Of a stretch of 64,000 bases of DNA, positions 17,951 through 26,740 are shown piece by piece. Below the pieces are notes generated by a model. The model searched no databases. It was not told where the DNA came from and was given only the letters and a program-made list of their open reading frames with translations. Position 1 is the stretch's first letter, and each line of letters begins with the position of its first letter. The DNA is from an uncultured Chitinophagaceae bacterium (GTDB taxonomy: Bacteria > Bacteroidota > Bacteroidia > Chitinophagales > Chitinophagaceae): positions 62,001 to 126,000 of the forward strand of contig CAIQDX010000102.1 of assembly GCA_903870685.1 (NCBI GenBank), in the 5' to 3' direction. Position numbers and translations under genes: made by a program.

Positions 17951-18012
17951 TATTTTTTGTTTCGAACTTTTGATTTTTATGGCATCACCTGTTGCCACGC
18001 TCGTTTCAAAGT
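17951..18012 (-). repeat. dispersed intergenic repeat, copy D (diverged)
   Basis: On the minus strand it keeps GATGCCATAAAAATCAAAAG and a GAAACAAAAAATA end that match copy C closely, while the core is altered to GAGCGTGGCAAC. Lies between the secreted protein gene and the GNAT gene. Confidence 0.6.
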
Positions 18013-18062
18013 TCCGTTTTCATGGCAGCAATTTTACATGCTCATATTTTAAATAAAATTTC

Positions 18063-18095
18063 TTTACTTTAATCATCAACTTCAATTAAAGTAAA
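18063..18095. promoter_or_regulatory. inverted repeat directly upstream of the GNAT start
   Basis: Perfect 11-bp arms TTTACTTTAAT (18063-18073) and ATTAAAGTAAA (18085-18095) flank an 11-base loop and end 7 nt before the ATG at 18103. It could be a hairpin covering the ribosome entry region or a dyad operator; it lacks the T-run of a terminator. Confidence 0.45.
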
Positions 18096-18102
18096 AACGA
18101 AA

Positions 18103-18555
18103 ATGATTCAACTAATCAGAACCGATTCGGAAAATAAAGATTTTATAGAACTCGTTAAACATCTTGATATTTATTTAGCCGAAAAAGATGGTGATGATCA
18201 TGCATTCTATAATCAGTTCAATAAAATTGATAAAATAAAATTTGTTGTAATTGCTTACGAAAATGAAAAGCCAATGGGCTGCGGTGCTATTAAAGAATAC
18301 GATCCAACAACAATGGAAATAAAACGGATGTTTGTTACTCCTGAAAGCAGAGGAAAAGGAATTGCTTCAAAAATTTTAAAAGAATTAGAAAATTGGACAA
18401 AAGAATTATCCTTTACGAAATGTATTTTAGAAACAGGGAAAAGACAAAAAGAAGCCATCGAACTTTACAAAAAGGCCGGATATAAATTGATTTCTAAGTA
18501 CGGACAATATATTGGTGTTGAGAATAGTTTTTGCTTCGCAAAAGAACTAAAATAA
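18103..18555 (+). CDS. GNAT family N-acetyltransferase
   Basis: A 150-aa acetyltransferase. The acetyl-CoA loop is MFVTPESRGKGIASKILKEL (about 76-95, RGKGIA as the pyrophosphate loop) and GKRQKEAIELYKKAGY marks the last helix and strand of the fold. The substrate is unknown. Preceded closely by an 11-bp inverted repeat. Confidence 0.88.
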   Translation: MIQLIRTDSENKDFIELVKHLDIYLAEKDGDDHAFYNQFNKIDKIKFVVIAYENEKPMGCGAIKEYDPTTMEIKRMFVTPESRGKGIASKILKELENWTKELSFTKCILETGKRQKEAIELYKKAGYKLISKYGQYIGVENSFCFAKELK

Positions 18556-18577
18556 AAAAGCTGCACAAAGAACAAAG

Positions 18578-18639
18578 CGTACAAGAGTGCGACGCAACAA
18601 GCGATGCCATGAAATTCTGATGCTGGTAACAAAATAAAA
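18578..18639 (+). repeat. dispersed intergenic repeat, copy E
   Basis: GCGTACAAGAGTGCGACGCA (core GAGTGCGACGCAAC at 18585-18598), CGATGCCATGAAATTC and GCTGGTAACAAAATAAA. Fills the spacer between the convergent GNAT and acyltransferase genes, reaching the stop of the latter. Confidence 0.85.
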
Positions 18640-19764
18640 CTATTGCCATTTGCGATTAATAAATCTTCGGCAAGGCTTTTCAATAAAATAATAAGTAACG
18701 GAAGAAACTGCGATTAACAACAACAAATAAATAGTGCAATACATTAGTCCGCTGGAGAAATCTATATTTTGTTTACCACGTCCAAACCCAATGGTATCGG
18801 GCAATCGCAAGCCTTTTGAAAAAGGTTCCTGAAAAAATATTTGCATTAAATAAATGGAATAAGAAATATCACCGAGATACTGCAACACTCTATTGTTACA
18901 GATTTTATGCAAATAATTTTCATTGCTTGCAAAAGAAATTACAATGGCTGCAAATAAAATAACAACCCATGCATCGCTGACTGCAAAGTGCATGGAAACA
19001 ATAAGAGCTATGCAAATTAAAAATGCAACAATATCTTTCGAAAATATATTTCTGAATTGCGGCAGCTGATAAACAAGATACATTAACATGCCGGCTATAA
19101 AACCAGCCACACCTCGCAAAGAGCCATAATCGTAAGTAGTATTAATATTATGCGGTACAGGAATTTCGGGATACAAAGGATTTTTTCGCGGCAACAAATA
19201 CATGATTGAATAATATGCAGCAACAATAAAAATTATCAAGACAATTACTGACAATGCTTTTTTTCTGTTGATGAATATTGCAATAATTGGAAAGAAAATA
19301 TAAGCCACCATTTCGGCACTGATGCTCCACGAAGGAATATTCCATGTATAAATGTTATGAATATAAAAAGTATGTATCAATAAAAAATTAGTAAGTATTG
19401 CCGATGGATCTTCGATACGATTGGGATAAGTTCCTGCGGGAGAAAATACTAAAACTAAAATTACCAACAACGCTAAAGCAAAAAAATGCAAAGGATAAAT
19501 GCGTGCAAATCTTGCCACAAAGAATTTTCGTAGGGAAATTTTATTGATCGAGTTTGTAAACGTTTCGTCATAAACATGCATCATGATAAAACCGCTCATG
19601 ATAAAAAACAGATCAACCATTAAATAACATTTTTCGAAAAACATGGTTTGCGCAGCAGGAATAAATCTGGCGATAGCCATTTCGAAATGAAAAACTGCAA
19701 CAAGCAAAGCCGCTATACCCCGCAATGGTGTTAGATTTGACAGGTATTCTGTTTTATTTGGCAT
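18640..19764 (-). CDS. acyltransferase 3 family membrane protein
   Basis: A 374-aa integral membrane O-acyltransferase of the OafA/NodX type with about ten helices. The family N-terminal signature is present: LRGIAALLVAVFHFEMA with the conserved histidine near 21, and DLFFIMSGFIM near 51. The basic segment RKFFVARFARIYPLH near 84-98 carries the RxxRIxP motif. It ends FIEKPCRRFINRKW, typical of the family. It probably acetylates or acylates a surface glycan. Confidence 0.9.
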   Translation of the reverse strand: MPNKTEYLSNLTPLRGIAALLVAVFHFEMAIARFIPAAQTMFFEKCYLMVDLFFIMSGFIMMHVYDETFTNSINKISLRKFFVARFARIYPLHFFALALLVILVLVFSPAGTYPNRIEDPSAILTNFLLIHTFYIHNIYTWNIPSWSISAEMVAYIFFPIIAIFINRKKALSVIVLIIFIVAAYYSIMYLLPRKNPLYPEIPVPHNINTTYDYGSLRGVAGFIAGMLMYLVYQLPQFRNIFSKDIVAFLICIALIVSMHFAVSDAWVVILFAAIVISFASNENYLHKICNNRVLQYLGDISYSIYLMQIFFQEPFSKGLRLPDTIGFGRGKQNIDFSSGLMYCTIYLLLLIAVSSVTYYFIEKPCRRFINRKWQ

Positions 19765-19844
19765 AGATCGTTTTATGATTCAAAATACAACTTCTATCGA
19801 AATTGTTTTCGAGTATTTTTTTGTCTATCAATCAACACAAATTT

Positions 19845-20255
19845 TTAGAAATTATTTTCCGATGCTTTTAATTCAAGTTTGGGAAGAAATGTCATTACCT
19901 GAATAATGATTGCCAACACAACCAATAAATATAATGCGGGTTTTATTTCGGGACATTCGCCGGAACGGCACATTGAAAAAAGAATATAATTTTTGATTGA
20001 CCAACCCAAGTGCAAAACAGCAAAAAAAATGTTTGTTCGCTTTGCCCAAACAGTTGGAATTAAAAAAAGTAACATCATCAACACACAAAAAAAACTGTGG
20101 GCTTTCCATTGTTGCCCAAATGTTAGTTCGTTGTTTACTTTTCCGTTGATGCCATTTAAAACTAAATGCAGTGATGGCACATCTACCCATGGTAAAAAGC
20201 AACTGCCAATAACCAATAAACATGCAATAATTCCTATGTGTTGCGAATACTTCAT
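19845..20255 (-). CDS. small membrane protein of unknown function
   Basis: Not recognised. A 136-aa protein with four hydrophobic segments (about residues 5-25, 55-72, 76-95 and 108-126), the first followed by WVDVPSLHLVLNGING. No motif seen. The three adjacent genes and tRNA-Cys give no functional clue. Confidence 0.65.
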   Translation of the reverse strand: MKYSQHIGIIACLLVIGSCFLPWVDVPSLHLVLNGINGKVNNELTFGQQWKAHSFFCVLMMLLFLIPTVWAKRTNIFFAVLHLGWSIKNYILFSMCRSGECPEIKPALYLLVVLAIIIQVMTFLPKLELKASENNF

Positions 20256-20292
20256 AAATAATAAAAGGATTACAATTGTAATCCTTAATTAG

Positions 20293-20363
20293 AGGTCTAG
20301 AGCGGATTCGAACCGCTGTGGGAGCTTTTGCAGAGCTCTGCCTAGCCACTCGGCCACCAGACC
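20293..20363 (-). tRNA. tRNA-Cys (anticodon GCA)
   Basis: Acceptor arms GGTCTGG and CTAGACC pair over 7 bp with one G-U pair. The discriminator is U73, as expected for cysteine. The anticodon arm GAGCT-CTGCAAA-AGCTC places GCA after U33. The T-loop reads TTCGAATC. CCA is not encoded. Confidence 0.95.
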
Positions 20364-20518
20364 ATCATTTGAGGCTGCGAAAATAACGCAATTAACTTAA
20401 TGAACAAATTTGATAATTTTTAGTTTAAAATAAATCAAATTCAAAATGCCTATTGCATCTCAATTTTACAAATTTTTATGTAAACATTTGCCTATTTTCA
20501 CTATTCTAAATTTTTATT

Positions 20519-21391
20519 ATGAGCAGAATTGCGGAGTCGGAATTAATTATAAATGACAGAGGTGCAGTGTACCATCTAAACTTGCGCCCAGATGAATTGG
20601 CGCAAACAATTATTACTGTTGGTGATCCCGACAGAGTTAAAGAAATAAGCAAACATTTCGATTCGGTAGAAGTGCAACAACAACATCGTGAATTTATTTC
20701 GCATACCGGATTTATTGGCAAGAAAAGAATTACTGTTTTATCTACAGGTATTGGTCCAGATAATATCGATATTGTATTGAACGAATTAGATGCCTTAGTA
20801 AATATTGATTTCGAAACAAGAACAATTAAGAACGAATTAAAACAACTAACTATTCTTCGTATCGGAACATCAGGTTCTTTGCAGGCTGATATTCCGGTTG
20901 ATAGTTTTGTTGCGGGAACACATGGATTGGGATTGGATAATTTACTGCATTACTATCGTTTTGAAAGCAATGAAGAAGAGCAACAAATTCTGCAACAATT
21001 TATTCAGCATACACAACTAAGTGGTAAGATAGAGCCTTATGTTGTTACAGCCAGCGGTGCAATAATTAAACATTTTGTTGATGGATTTCATCAGGGAATT
21101 ACAACAACTTGTCCGGGTTTTTATGGACCGCAAGGAAGAATATTAAGATTAGGTTTGGCAAATCCCATGTTGATTGAACGCTTGTCCAGCTTCCGTTTTG
21201 GCAATCATCGTATCAGTAATTTTGAAATGGAAACAAGTGCCATTTATGGTTTAGGAAAATTATTAGGACATCATTGTTTAAGTTTAAATGCAATTGTTGC
21301 AAATCGCGTAAGAAAAGAATTCAGTAAAGATGGAAAAGCAACTGTTGAAAAATTAATTGAAAAAAGTCTTGGAATAATTGAATCAATTTAA
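20519..21391 (+). CDS. nucleoside phosphorylase (uridine phosphorylase-like)
   Basis: A 290-aa phosphorylase of the PNP/UDP family, cleaving nucleosides with phosphate. It shows VGDPDRVKEISKHFD (phosphate loop near 38), LSTGIGPDNIDIVLNEL, RIGTSGSLQ near 117 and the ribose-binding FEMETSAIYGL near 240. The substrate may be uridine. dapF starts 1 nt after the stop, so the two are cotranscribed. Confidence 0.9.
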   Translation: MSRIAESELIINDRGAVYHLNLRPDELAQTIITVGDPDRVKEISKHFDSVEVQQQHREFISHTGFIGKKRITVLSTGIGPDNIDIVLNELDALVNIDFETRTIKNELKQLTILRIGTSGSLQADIPVDSFVAGTHGLGLDNLLHYYRFESNEEEQQILQQFIQHTQLSGKIEPYVVTASGAIIKHFVDGFHQGITTTCPGFYGPQGRILRLGLANPMLIERLSSFRFGNHRISNFEMETSAIYGLGKLLGHHCLSLNAIVANRVRKEFSKDGKATVEKLIEKSLGIIESI

Positions 21392-21392
21392 A

Positions 21393-22172
21393 ATGAAAAT
21401 AACTTTCTATAAATATCAAGGTACCGGCAACGATTTTATTATAGTTGATAATCGCAAGGGTGATATTCGTTTGTCAACGAAACAAATTAATTTTTTGTGC
21501 GACAGAAAATTTGGAATTGGTGCTGATGGATTAATGTTATTGAATTTAAAAAAAGGTTTTGATTTTGAAATGAAATATTATAATGCTGATGGAAATGAAA
21601 GTAGCATGTGTGGTAACGGTGGCAGATGTTTAACACAATTTGCTTTTGATAGAGGAATTAAAAAACAAAAATATTTGTTCATTGCAATTGATGGAAAACA
21701 TGAATCGGAATTTGATGGCAAAGGTTGGATCAATTTAAAAATGCTGGATGTAAAAGAAATAAAAAAACATAAGGGTAATTATATTTTAAATACCGGATCG
21801 CCGCATTATGTAAAATCTGTATTGGAAGTAAATGAATATAATGTTTTTAAAGAAGGCCAGAAGATCCGCTACAGTAAAGACTTTGAGACCAAAGGCATCA
21901 ATGTAAATTTTGTTCAACAACCGGAAAATAATAAGTTAATTGTTCGCACATACGAACGTGGTGTAGAAAATGAAACATTAAGTTGCGGTACCGGTGTTAC
22001 AGCTTGTGCATTGGTATTTAGTGATGAAAATGCTCATCAAAGAATTAATATCGAAACTTTAGGCGGAAAGCTTGCAGTTGAATTTGATAAAATATCTGAT
22101 CACTCTTTTAAAAACATTTGGCTTTGCGGTCCTGCAACATTTGTGTTTAAAGGAGAGATTAATCTAAAATAA
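21393..22172 (+). CDS. dapF: diaminopimelate epimerase
   Basis: Interconverts LL- and meso-diaminopimelate for lysine and peptidoglycan. It is 259 aa with both catalytic cysteines visible: ESSMCGNGGR near 75 and LSCGTGVTAC near 202. YQGTGNDFIIVDNR opens the enzyme. The start at ATG 21393 (MKITF) is used; an earlier ATG lies inside the previous gene. Confidence 0.96.
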   Translation: MKITFYKYQGTGNDFIIVDNRKGDIRLSTKQINFLCDRKFGIGADGLMLLNLKKGFDFEMKYYNADGNESSMCGNGGRCLTQFAFDRGIKKQKYLFIAIDGKHESEFDGKGWINLKMLDVKEIKKHKGNYILNTGSPHYVKSVLEVNEYNVFKEGQKIRYSKDFETKGINVNFVQQPENNKLIVRTYERGVENETLSCGTGVTACALVFSDENAHQRINIETLGGKLAVEFDKISDHSFKNIWLCGPATFVFKGEINLK

Positions 22173-22189
22173 AAACCTAAACAAAAAAC

Positions 22190-22576
22190 ATGTCAACCAA
22201 AACAACTAAGATCATTTATTGGTCAACTACCGGATTGTTAACACTATTCCTTTTGATGGGAATAATTTTCTTAAACAAACAAGAATCAATTGATGGAATG
22301 AAACAATTGGGTGTTCCCATGTGGCTTTACTGGGAAATAAGTTATGGAAAAATTTTAGGGGCTCTACTTTTAATTCTTCCATTTGTTTCAAAGCGAATTA
22401 AAGAATGGGTATATGTCGCTTTAGGAATTGATTTTATTTCTGCGGTAGTTGCTTTAAATGCTTCAACAGGAATCAGTGCAAAAAATTTTAGTCCATTAAT
22501 TTTTTTGGTTGTCCTTGCTGTTTCTTATTACTGCTTTCACAAATTAAATTGTACTGATTGCAAAAAAGAAAAATAA
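22190..22576 (+). CDS. DoxX-like membrane protein
   Basis: A 128-aa protein with four membrane helices (about 10-27, 45-64, 72-92 and 96-115). The loop with MKQLGVPMWLYWEISYGKIL and VSKRIKEWVYVALGIDF follow the DoxX-like family. A cysteine pair CTDC lies near the C-terminus. It leads three small genes spaced 6 nt apart; function unknown. Confidence 0.8.
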   Translation: MSTKTTKIIYWSTTGLLTLFLLMGIIFLNKQESIDGMKQLGVPMWLYWEISYGKILGALLLILPFVSKRIKEWVYVALGIDFISAVVALNASTGISAKNFSPLIFLVVLAVSYYCFHKLNCTDCKKEK

Positions 22577-22582
22577 TTTTTT

Positions 22583-22957
22583 ATGCTTACCAACATTAAA
22601 GATGTTGATCATTATATCTCCATCCAAAACGAAGAGATACAGGAACGACTTGAAAAGTTGCGACAAACAATAAAAGCCGCAGCTCCATTGGCTTTGGAAG
22701 TAATCAGCTACAGCATGCCGGCATATAAATTAAATGGTATGTTGTTGTATTTTGCTGCACATAAGAATCATATTGGATTGTACCCAATGGCATCAGGAAT
22801 AGAAAATTTCAAAACGGAATTATCAAAATATGAAACTTCAAAAGGTACAGTTCAATTTCCTTTTGATAAACCAATACCTTTTGGTTTGATAAAAAAGATA
22901 GTAAAATTTAGAGTGCAAGAAAATTTGGATAAAGCAAAATCTAAAAAGAAAAAATAA
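22583..22957 (+). CDS. DUF1801 (YdhG/YdeI-like) protein
   Basis: A 124-aa protein with LEVISYSMPAYKLNGMLLYF and HIGLYPMASGIENFKTEL, the hallmarks of the DUF1801 fold (iron chaperone Fra-like/YdhG family in B. subtilis). It ends in a lysine run. Middle gene of three small genes probably transcribed together. Confidence 0.85.
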   Translation: MLTNIKDVDHYISIQNEEIQERLEKLRQTIKAAAPLALEVISYSMPAYKLNGMLLYFAAHKNHIGLYPMASGIENFKTELSKYETSKGTVQFPFDKPIPFGLIKKIVKFRVQENLDKAKSKKKK

Positions 22958-22962
22958 TCATC

Positions 22963-23436
22963 ATGCAAAAGATAACACCCTTTTTATGGTTTAATAATAA
23001 TGCCGAGGAAGCAATTAATTTTTATACTTCTGTTTTTAAAAATTCAAAAATATTAAGTGTGATGCGATATAGTGATGCCGGCCCGGGTCCTAAAGGTTCA
23101 ATAATGGGAGGTGCTATTGAAATAGATGGGAATGAATTTAAATTTTTGAATGGCGGCCCGCAATTTACCTTCACTCCTGCCATATCATTTTTTGTTCATT
23201 CCGAAACACAAGAAGATATAGATCATCTCTGGGAAAGACTTTCAGAAGATGGCGAAAAAATTAATTGTGGTTGGTTGAAAGATAAGTTTGGTATTTCCTG
23301 GCAGATCATTCCATCAATCTTAGGAAAATATTTAAGCGATCACGATCCAATAAAATCAAAAAATGTAATGATGGCAATGATGCAAATGAAAAAGATCATC
23401 ATCAAAGATCTGCAGGATGCCTATTATAAAGAATAA
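22963..23436 (+). CDS. VOC/PhnB-like glyoxalase superfamily protein
   Basis: A 157-aa protein of the PhnB-like 3-demethylubiquinone methyltransferase/VOC fold. It starts ITPFLWFNNNAEEAINFYTS and continues IDGNEFKFLNGGPQF and CGWLKDKFGISWQI. It is not expected to be a methyltransferase despite the family label. Last of the three small genes; function unknown. Confidence 0.85.
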   Translation: MQKITPFLWFNNNAEEAINFYTSVFKNSKILSVMRYSDAGPGPKGSIMGGAIEIDGNEFKFLNGGPQFTFTPAISFFVHSETQEDIDHLWERLSEDGEKINCGWLKDKFGISWQIIPSILGKYLSDHDPIKSKNVMMAMMQMKKIIIKDLQDAYYKE

Positions 23437-23558
23437 GTTGATACAATAATTCTTTCTTTCATATTTACACGATTGTTTCGTTCGTTTATTACAAGATAAA
23501 TTAACATGAGATTCTCTTGTGCTAATTCGAAATTGTATAAATTCACTTTTATTATCTC

Positions 23559-25799
23559 ATGAAGAAAAATTTCATCACCATATTTTTTATTTTTTGCAGC
23601 ATCATTTTGATTGCACAAAATAAAAATAGCAGACCAAAGATCGGTCTTACTTTAAGCGGTGGTGGTGCAAAGGGATTAGCGCATATTGGTATTTTAAAAG
23701 CCATTGATTCAGCCGGATTAAAAATAGATTATGTTACCGGAACCAGCATGGGCAGCATTATTGGGGCATTGTATGCTATTGGTTATTCGGCCGATACCAT
23801 TGAAAAAATGGGAAGACAAATGGATTGGGATTTACTGTTGTCAAACGAATCTTCTCTTCGTTCATTCGGTATGCAGGAAAAAGAAGATTATTCGAAATAT
23901 GCTGTTGAACTTCCTTGGGTAAATAAAAGTTTGCGTTTACCTAACGGTGTTTTAGAATCGGAAGAATTATGGTTAAAGTTTAGTGAGTTTTTTTTTCCTG
24001 TTCATCACATAAAAGATTTTTCTAAATTTCCAAGAAGTTTTAAATGTATTGCCACCGATGTTGCGAATGGCGAAATGGTGGTACTCGACAGTGGAGAAAT
24101 CATTCAAGCAGCAAGAGCCTCAATGGCCATCCCAACTATTTTTACTGCAGTAAATTATAAAAATAAAAAGTTAGTTGATGGTGGCATCGTTAGGAATTTT
24201 CCGGTACTCAATGCAAAACAAATGGGTGCTGATATTGTGATCGGCAGCAATGTTACTACCAGTTTATTACCTCAAGAAAAAATTAAAAATATATTTCAGG
24301 TTTTATTGCAGATAGCATTCTTCAGAGAAGATGAAGATGCAAAAAAAGAAGAAAAATTATGCGACATATTAGTCAACCATAAATTGGATGAATATAATAT
24401 GGGCAGCTTTGCTTCAGGCAATGAAATTGTTGATGAAGGAATTGAAAGAGGAAGAGAATTATATCCTCAACTAAAAAAATTAGCCGACTCTTTGAATTTA
24501 ATTTATGGTGAACAAAAATCAGTTGCTGTTACATTACCAAAACAAGATTCCGTAAAAGTTACAGCTTACGAAATAAAAGGATTACATAAAACAAATACCG
24601 ACTTCTTTTTATACAGACTTGATTTTAAACTAAACAAAATTTATAACCAAATAGAAATTGCCGAAAAAATAAGAAATGCTTTTGGTACTAATTATTATAA
24701 CAAAATTGTTTATTCGCTGAATCCTTTGCCCGACGGCAGTTACAAGATAATATTCGATGTTGAAGAGAACCCATTTACATTCATGAAATTGGGTATCAAT
24801 TATAATAAATTTACAGGTATCAGCCTTATTGGAAATATTACTTCGCGAAATTTTCTAACTCCTTTTTCAAGATCACAAATTACTTTTAACCTTGGCGAAA
24901 ATTTTCGTTTAAGAGGTGAACACATTCAATATTTTGGCAGAAAGAAATCGCTTTCATTAACTGCCACATCGCAAGTAGAATCTGTTACAAATAATTCTTA
25001 TTCTAATTTCAATAAACAAGGATTATATGATCAGGGATATTTTTTAAGCGATTTAAATTTTAGATATTCTCCAACAAGAAGTCTTTCATTTGGAACAGGT
25101 GCCCGATTCGAAAATTTGTATTATGCTCCTAAAGTAATTTCAAATCTTGCAATATCAGGCAACGTTAATTTTTGGAGCGGTTATGTTTTTATAAAAGCAA
25201 ATTCATTAAGCAATATTATCTATCCAAAAAGTGGAAGTAAAACTCATCTAGAATATGGTTTTGCTAATCACCAAATGCAGGAATTGCAATTTAGCTTGAA
25301 TAATAAACTCATTCAAAATATCGATTCGTTAGGTATTGATTATAATAGCTACACTTATCTGAAATTGAATTCCGAAAATTATTTTCCTATAAGTAAGCGA
25401 TTTAACTTTTTTACGCAAATACAAGCCGGCATTGATTTCAATAGAAGACAAGGAAATATAATTAATGCTTTTAGCATTGGTGGATTAACCAATGTGTATC
25501 GAAATCAAATAACATTTGCCGGTTTAGATGAAGGCACCATTTTAACCAATAGTGTTTCATCTTTACAAGTTGGTTTACGTTGTCAGTTGTATAACAATAT
25601 TTACGTTACCGGAAAATCTAATTTTGCTTTTTATGATTTCATAGATAAAAATTTTACGCCAACAAATTCAAAATTCTTATCGGGTTATGCAGTTTCGTTT
25701 GGGTATAATTTTATTCTCGGTCCTTTGGAAATAAGTGCCATGTACTGCGATCAGTCTAAATCTGTTTTACCATATATTAATTTGGGAATTTCTTTCTAA
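23559..25799 (+). CDS. patatin-like phospholipase with POTRA and BamA-like outer-membrane barrel
   Basis: A 746-aa exported protein. After a signal peptide (1-20) comes a patatin domain: SGGGAKGLAHIGIL (oxyanion hole), GTSMG with nucleophile S63, and DGG with D207, a Ser-Asp dyad. A POTRA-like segment around 325-385 and a C-terminal beta-barrel (about 400-746) follow, resembling PlpD-type autosecreted lipases (type Vd). It probably presents a lipase at the outer membrane. Single-gene unit. Confidence 0.9.
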   Translation: MKKNFITIFFIFCSIILIAQNKNSRPKIGLTLSGGGAKGLAHIGILKAIDSAGLKIDYVTGTSMGSIIGALYAIGYSADTIEKMGRQMDWDLLLSNESSLRSFGMQEKEDYSKYAVELPWVNKSLRLPNGVLESEELWLKFSEFFFPVHHIKDFSKFPRSFKCIATDVANGEMVVLDSGEIIQAARASMAIPTIFTAVNYKNKKLVDGGIVRNFPVLNAKQMGADIVIGSNVTTSLLPQEKIKNIFQVLLQIAFFREDEDAKKEEKLCDILVNHKLDEYNMGSFASGNEIVDEGIERGRELYPQLKKLADSLNLIYGEQKSVAVTLPKQDSVKVTAYEIKGLHKTNTDFFLYRLDFKLNKIYNQIEIAEKIRNAFGTNYYNKIVYSLNPLPDGSYKIIFDVEENPFTFMKLGINYNKFTGISLIGNITSRNFLTPFSRSQITFNLGENFRLRGEHIQYFGRKKSLSLTATSQVESVTNNSYSNFNKQGLYDQGYFLSDLNFRYSPTRSLSFGTGARFENLYYAPKVISNLAISGNVNFWSGYVFIKANSLSNIIYPKSGSKTHLEYGFANHQMQELQFSLNNKLIQNIDSLGIDYNSYTYLKLNSENYFPISKRFNFFTQIQAGIDFNRRQGNIINAFSIGGLTNVYRNQITFAGLDEGTILTNSVSSLQVGLRCQLYNNIYVTGKSNFAFYDFIDKNFTPTNSKFLSGYAVSFGYNFILGPLEISAMYCDQSKSVLPYINLGISF

Positions 25800-25821
25800 C
25801 CCTTCTTCAACTTATAACTTA

Positions 25822-26301
25822 TTACTTACTACTTATAACTTCCAACTCTTTTTCATAATCATGTTGCAGATCTTCGTGCAATAAAATGATAGATGCATTT
25901 ATTTTTTTTATTTGCTGATTATATAAATTAGTCAGTGCCGTACTTTTATTAATTGGAATTTTTGCAGAGTTGATATTCTTACAAAAATGAAGCAGCAACT
26001 CAGTCTCAACTAATTTAGAACCGGTATAACGGATCCATTTATTTGTTGCTCTTAATATTTTACGCAAACTTTTTTTGGTTAAGTATAAATTAATTTGTGA
26101 GAGTTGTGCAAACTGTTCGTCCATATCATCTTTTACCGATTGAATGTATGAAGCTTCATCATGTGCCTCAAACAATAAATAAGTCAGCAATTCTTTATTT
26201 TCTTTTTTAAATCTTGCCAAACGCAAACAGAGTTCCAATAATTTTTTTGGAGAAGCTGCCATCAATTCCTGTTTCAGTTCGTTGCTTGTTGCCGATTTCA
26301 T
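25822..26301 (-). CDS. helical protein of unknown function
   Basis: Not recognised. A 159-aa soluble, largely alpha-helical protein rich in Lys, Leu and Glu, with segments such as LLELCLRLARFKKENKELL and KSLRKILRATNKWIRYTG. No signal peptide or membrane segment. Adjacent spacer holds AT-rich ACTTATAA repeats. No functional clue from neighbours. Confidence 0.7.
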   Translation of the reverse strand: MKSATSNELKQELMAASPKKLLELCLRLARFKKENKELLTYLLFEAHDEASYIQSVKDDMDEQFAQLSQINLYLTKKSLRKILRATNKWIRYTGSKLVETELLLHFCKNINSAKIPINKSTALTNLYNQQIKKINASIILLHEDLQHDYEKELEVISSK

Positions 26302-26361
26302 TTAATAAAGTTAAGTGCCAATTTAACAGCACTCAATAATTACTCATTCAAAAAACAACAT

Positions 26362-26369
26362 TATATTTG
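26362..26369 (+). promoter_or_regulatory. -7 promoter box of the 52-aa gene
   Basis: TATATTTG matches TAnnTTTG exactly, 20 nt before the ATG at 26390. It supports the small gene being real. Confidence 0.5.
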
Positions 26370-26389
26370 AGGCATTAAAACAAATAATT

Positions 26390-26548
26390 ATGGCGTTTCA
26401 TATCAACGATAAAAAAGGTGGAAAACCCGGAAGCAATAATGCTAAAAATTTAAATGCTGCCGGTGGTTCTAAATTTATTGCCAAGCCCGGCAAAGCGGCA
26501 ACCATTACAAAGAAGCCTATTAAAACAGGTGGTTCTAGAGGAAGTTGA
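26390..26548 (+). CDS. small basic glycine-rich protein, 52 aa
   Basis: ATG to TGA encodes 52 residues, MAFHINDKKGGKPGSNN at the start and KKPIKTGGSRGS at the end. It is strongly basic, rich in Gly, Lys, Ala and Asn, has no cysteine or membrane segment, and looks disordered. A promoter box at 26362 and clean codon use support it. Function unknown; a nucleic-acid or ribosome contact is possible from its charge (inference). Confidence 0.6.
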   Translation: MAFHINDKKGGKPGSNNAKNLNAAGGSKFIAKPGKAATITKKPIKTGGSRGS

Positions 26549-26571
26549 GTTTGTTTGCTGCCATAATACTG

Positions 26572-26634
26572 AACGTTGAAGTGTGCGACGCAACAGGCGA
26601 TACATTATTGTATAAAAGCCGGGCAACAAAAAAA
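26572..26634 (+). repeat. dispersed intergenic repeat, copy F
   Basis: AACGTTGAA then GTGTGCGACGCAAC (26581-26594), GGCGATACATT and GCCGGGCAACAAAAAAA. It follows the 52-aa gene and precedes the pdhA promoter. Confidence 0.85.
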
Positions 26635-26714
26635 GAATTCCATCTGTCAAACAATAGCTAAGCCACAACGGCTAACTTAATTCTGCCTGTAAAATTAATT
26701 TGCGGTATAACCCC

Positions 26715-26722
26715 TATATTTG
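26715..26722 (+). promoter_or_regulatory. -7 promoter box of pdhA
   Basis: TATATTTG is an exact TAnnTTTG match 18 nt before the GTG start at 26741. It overlaps an in-frame TTG (26720), which is therefore unlikely to be the start. Confidence 0.55.
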
Positions 26723-26740
26723 CCCCTCAAAATTTTAGCA

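Noticed and set aside
19873-20349. Minus-strand open frame across the tRNA-Cys
   Set aside because: It includes the tRNA and is a frame shadow of the 136-aa membrane protein gene.
26720-26740. TTG start for pdhA at 26720
   Set aside because: It overlaps the -7 box; the GTG at 26741 gives the usual N-terminus.
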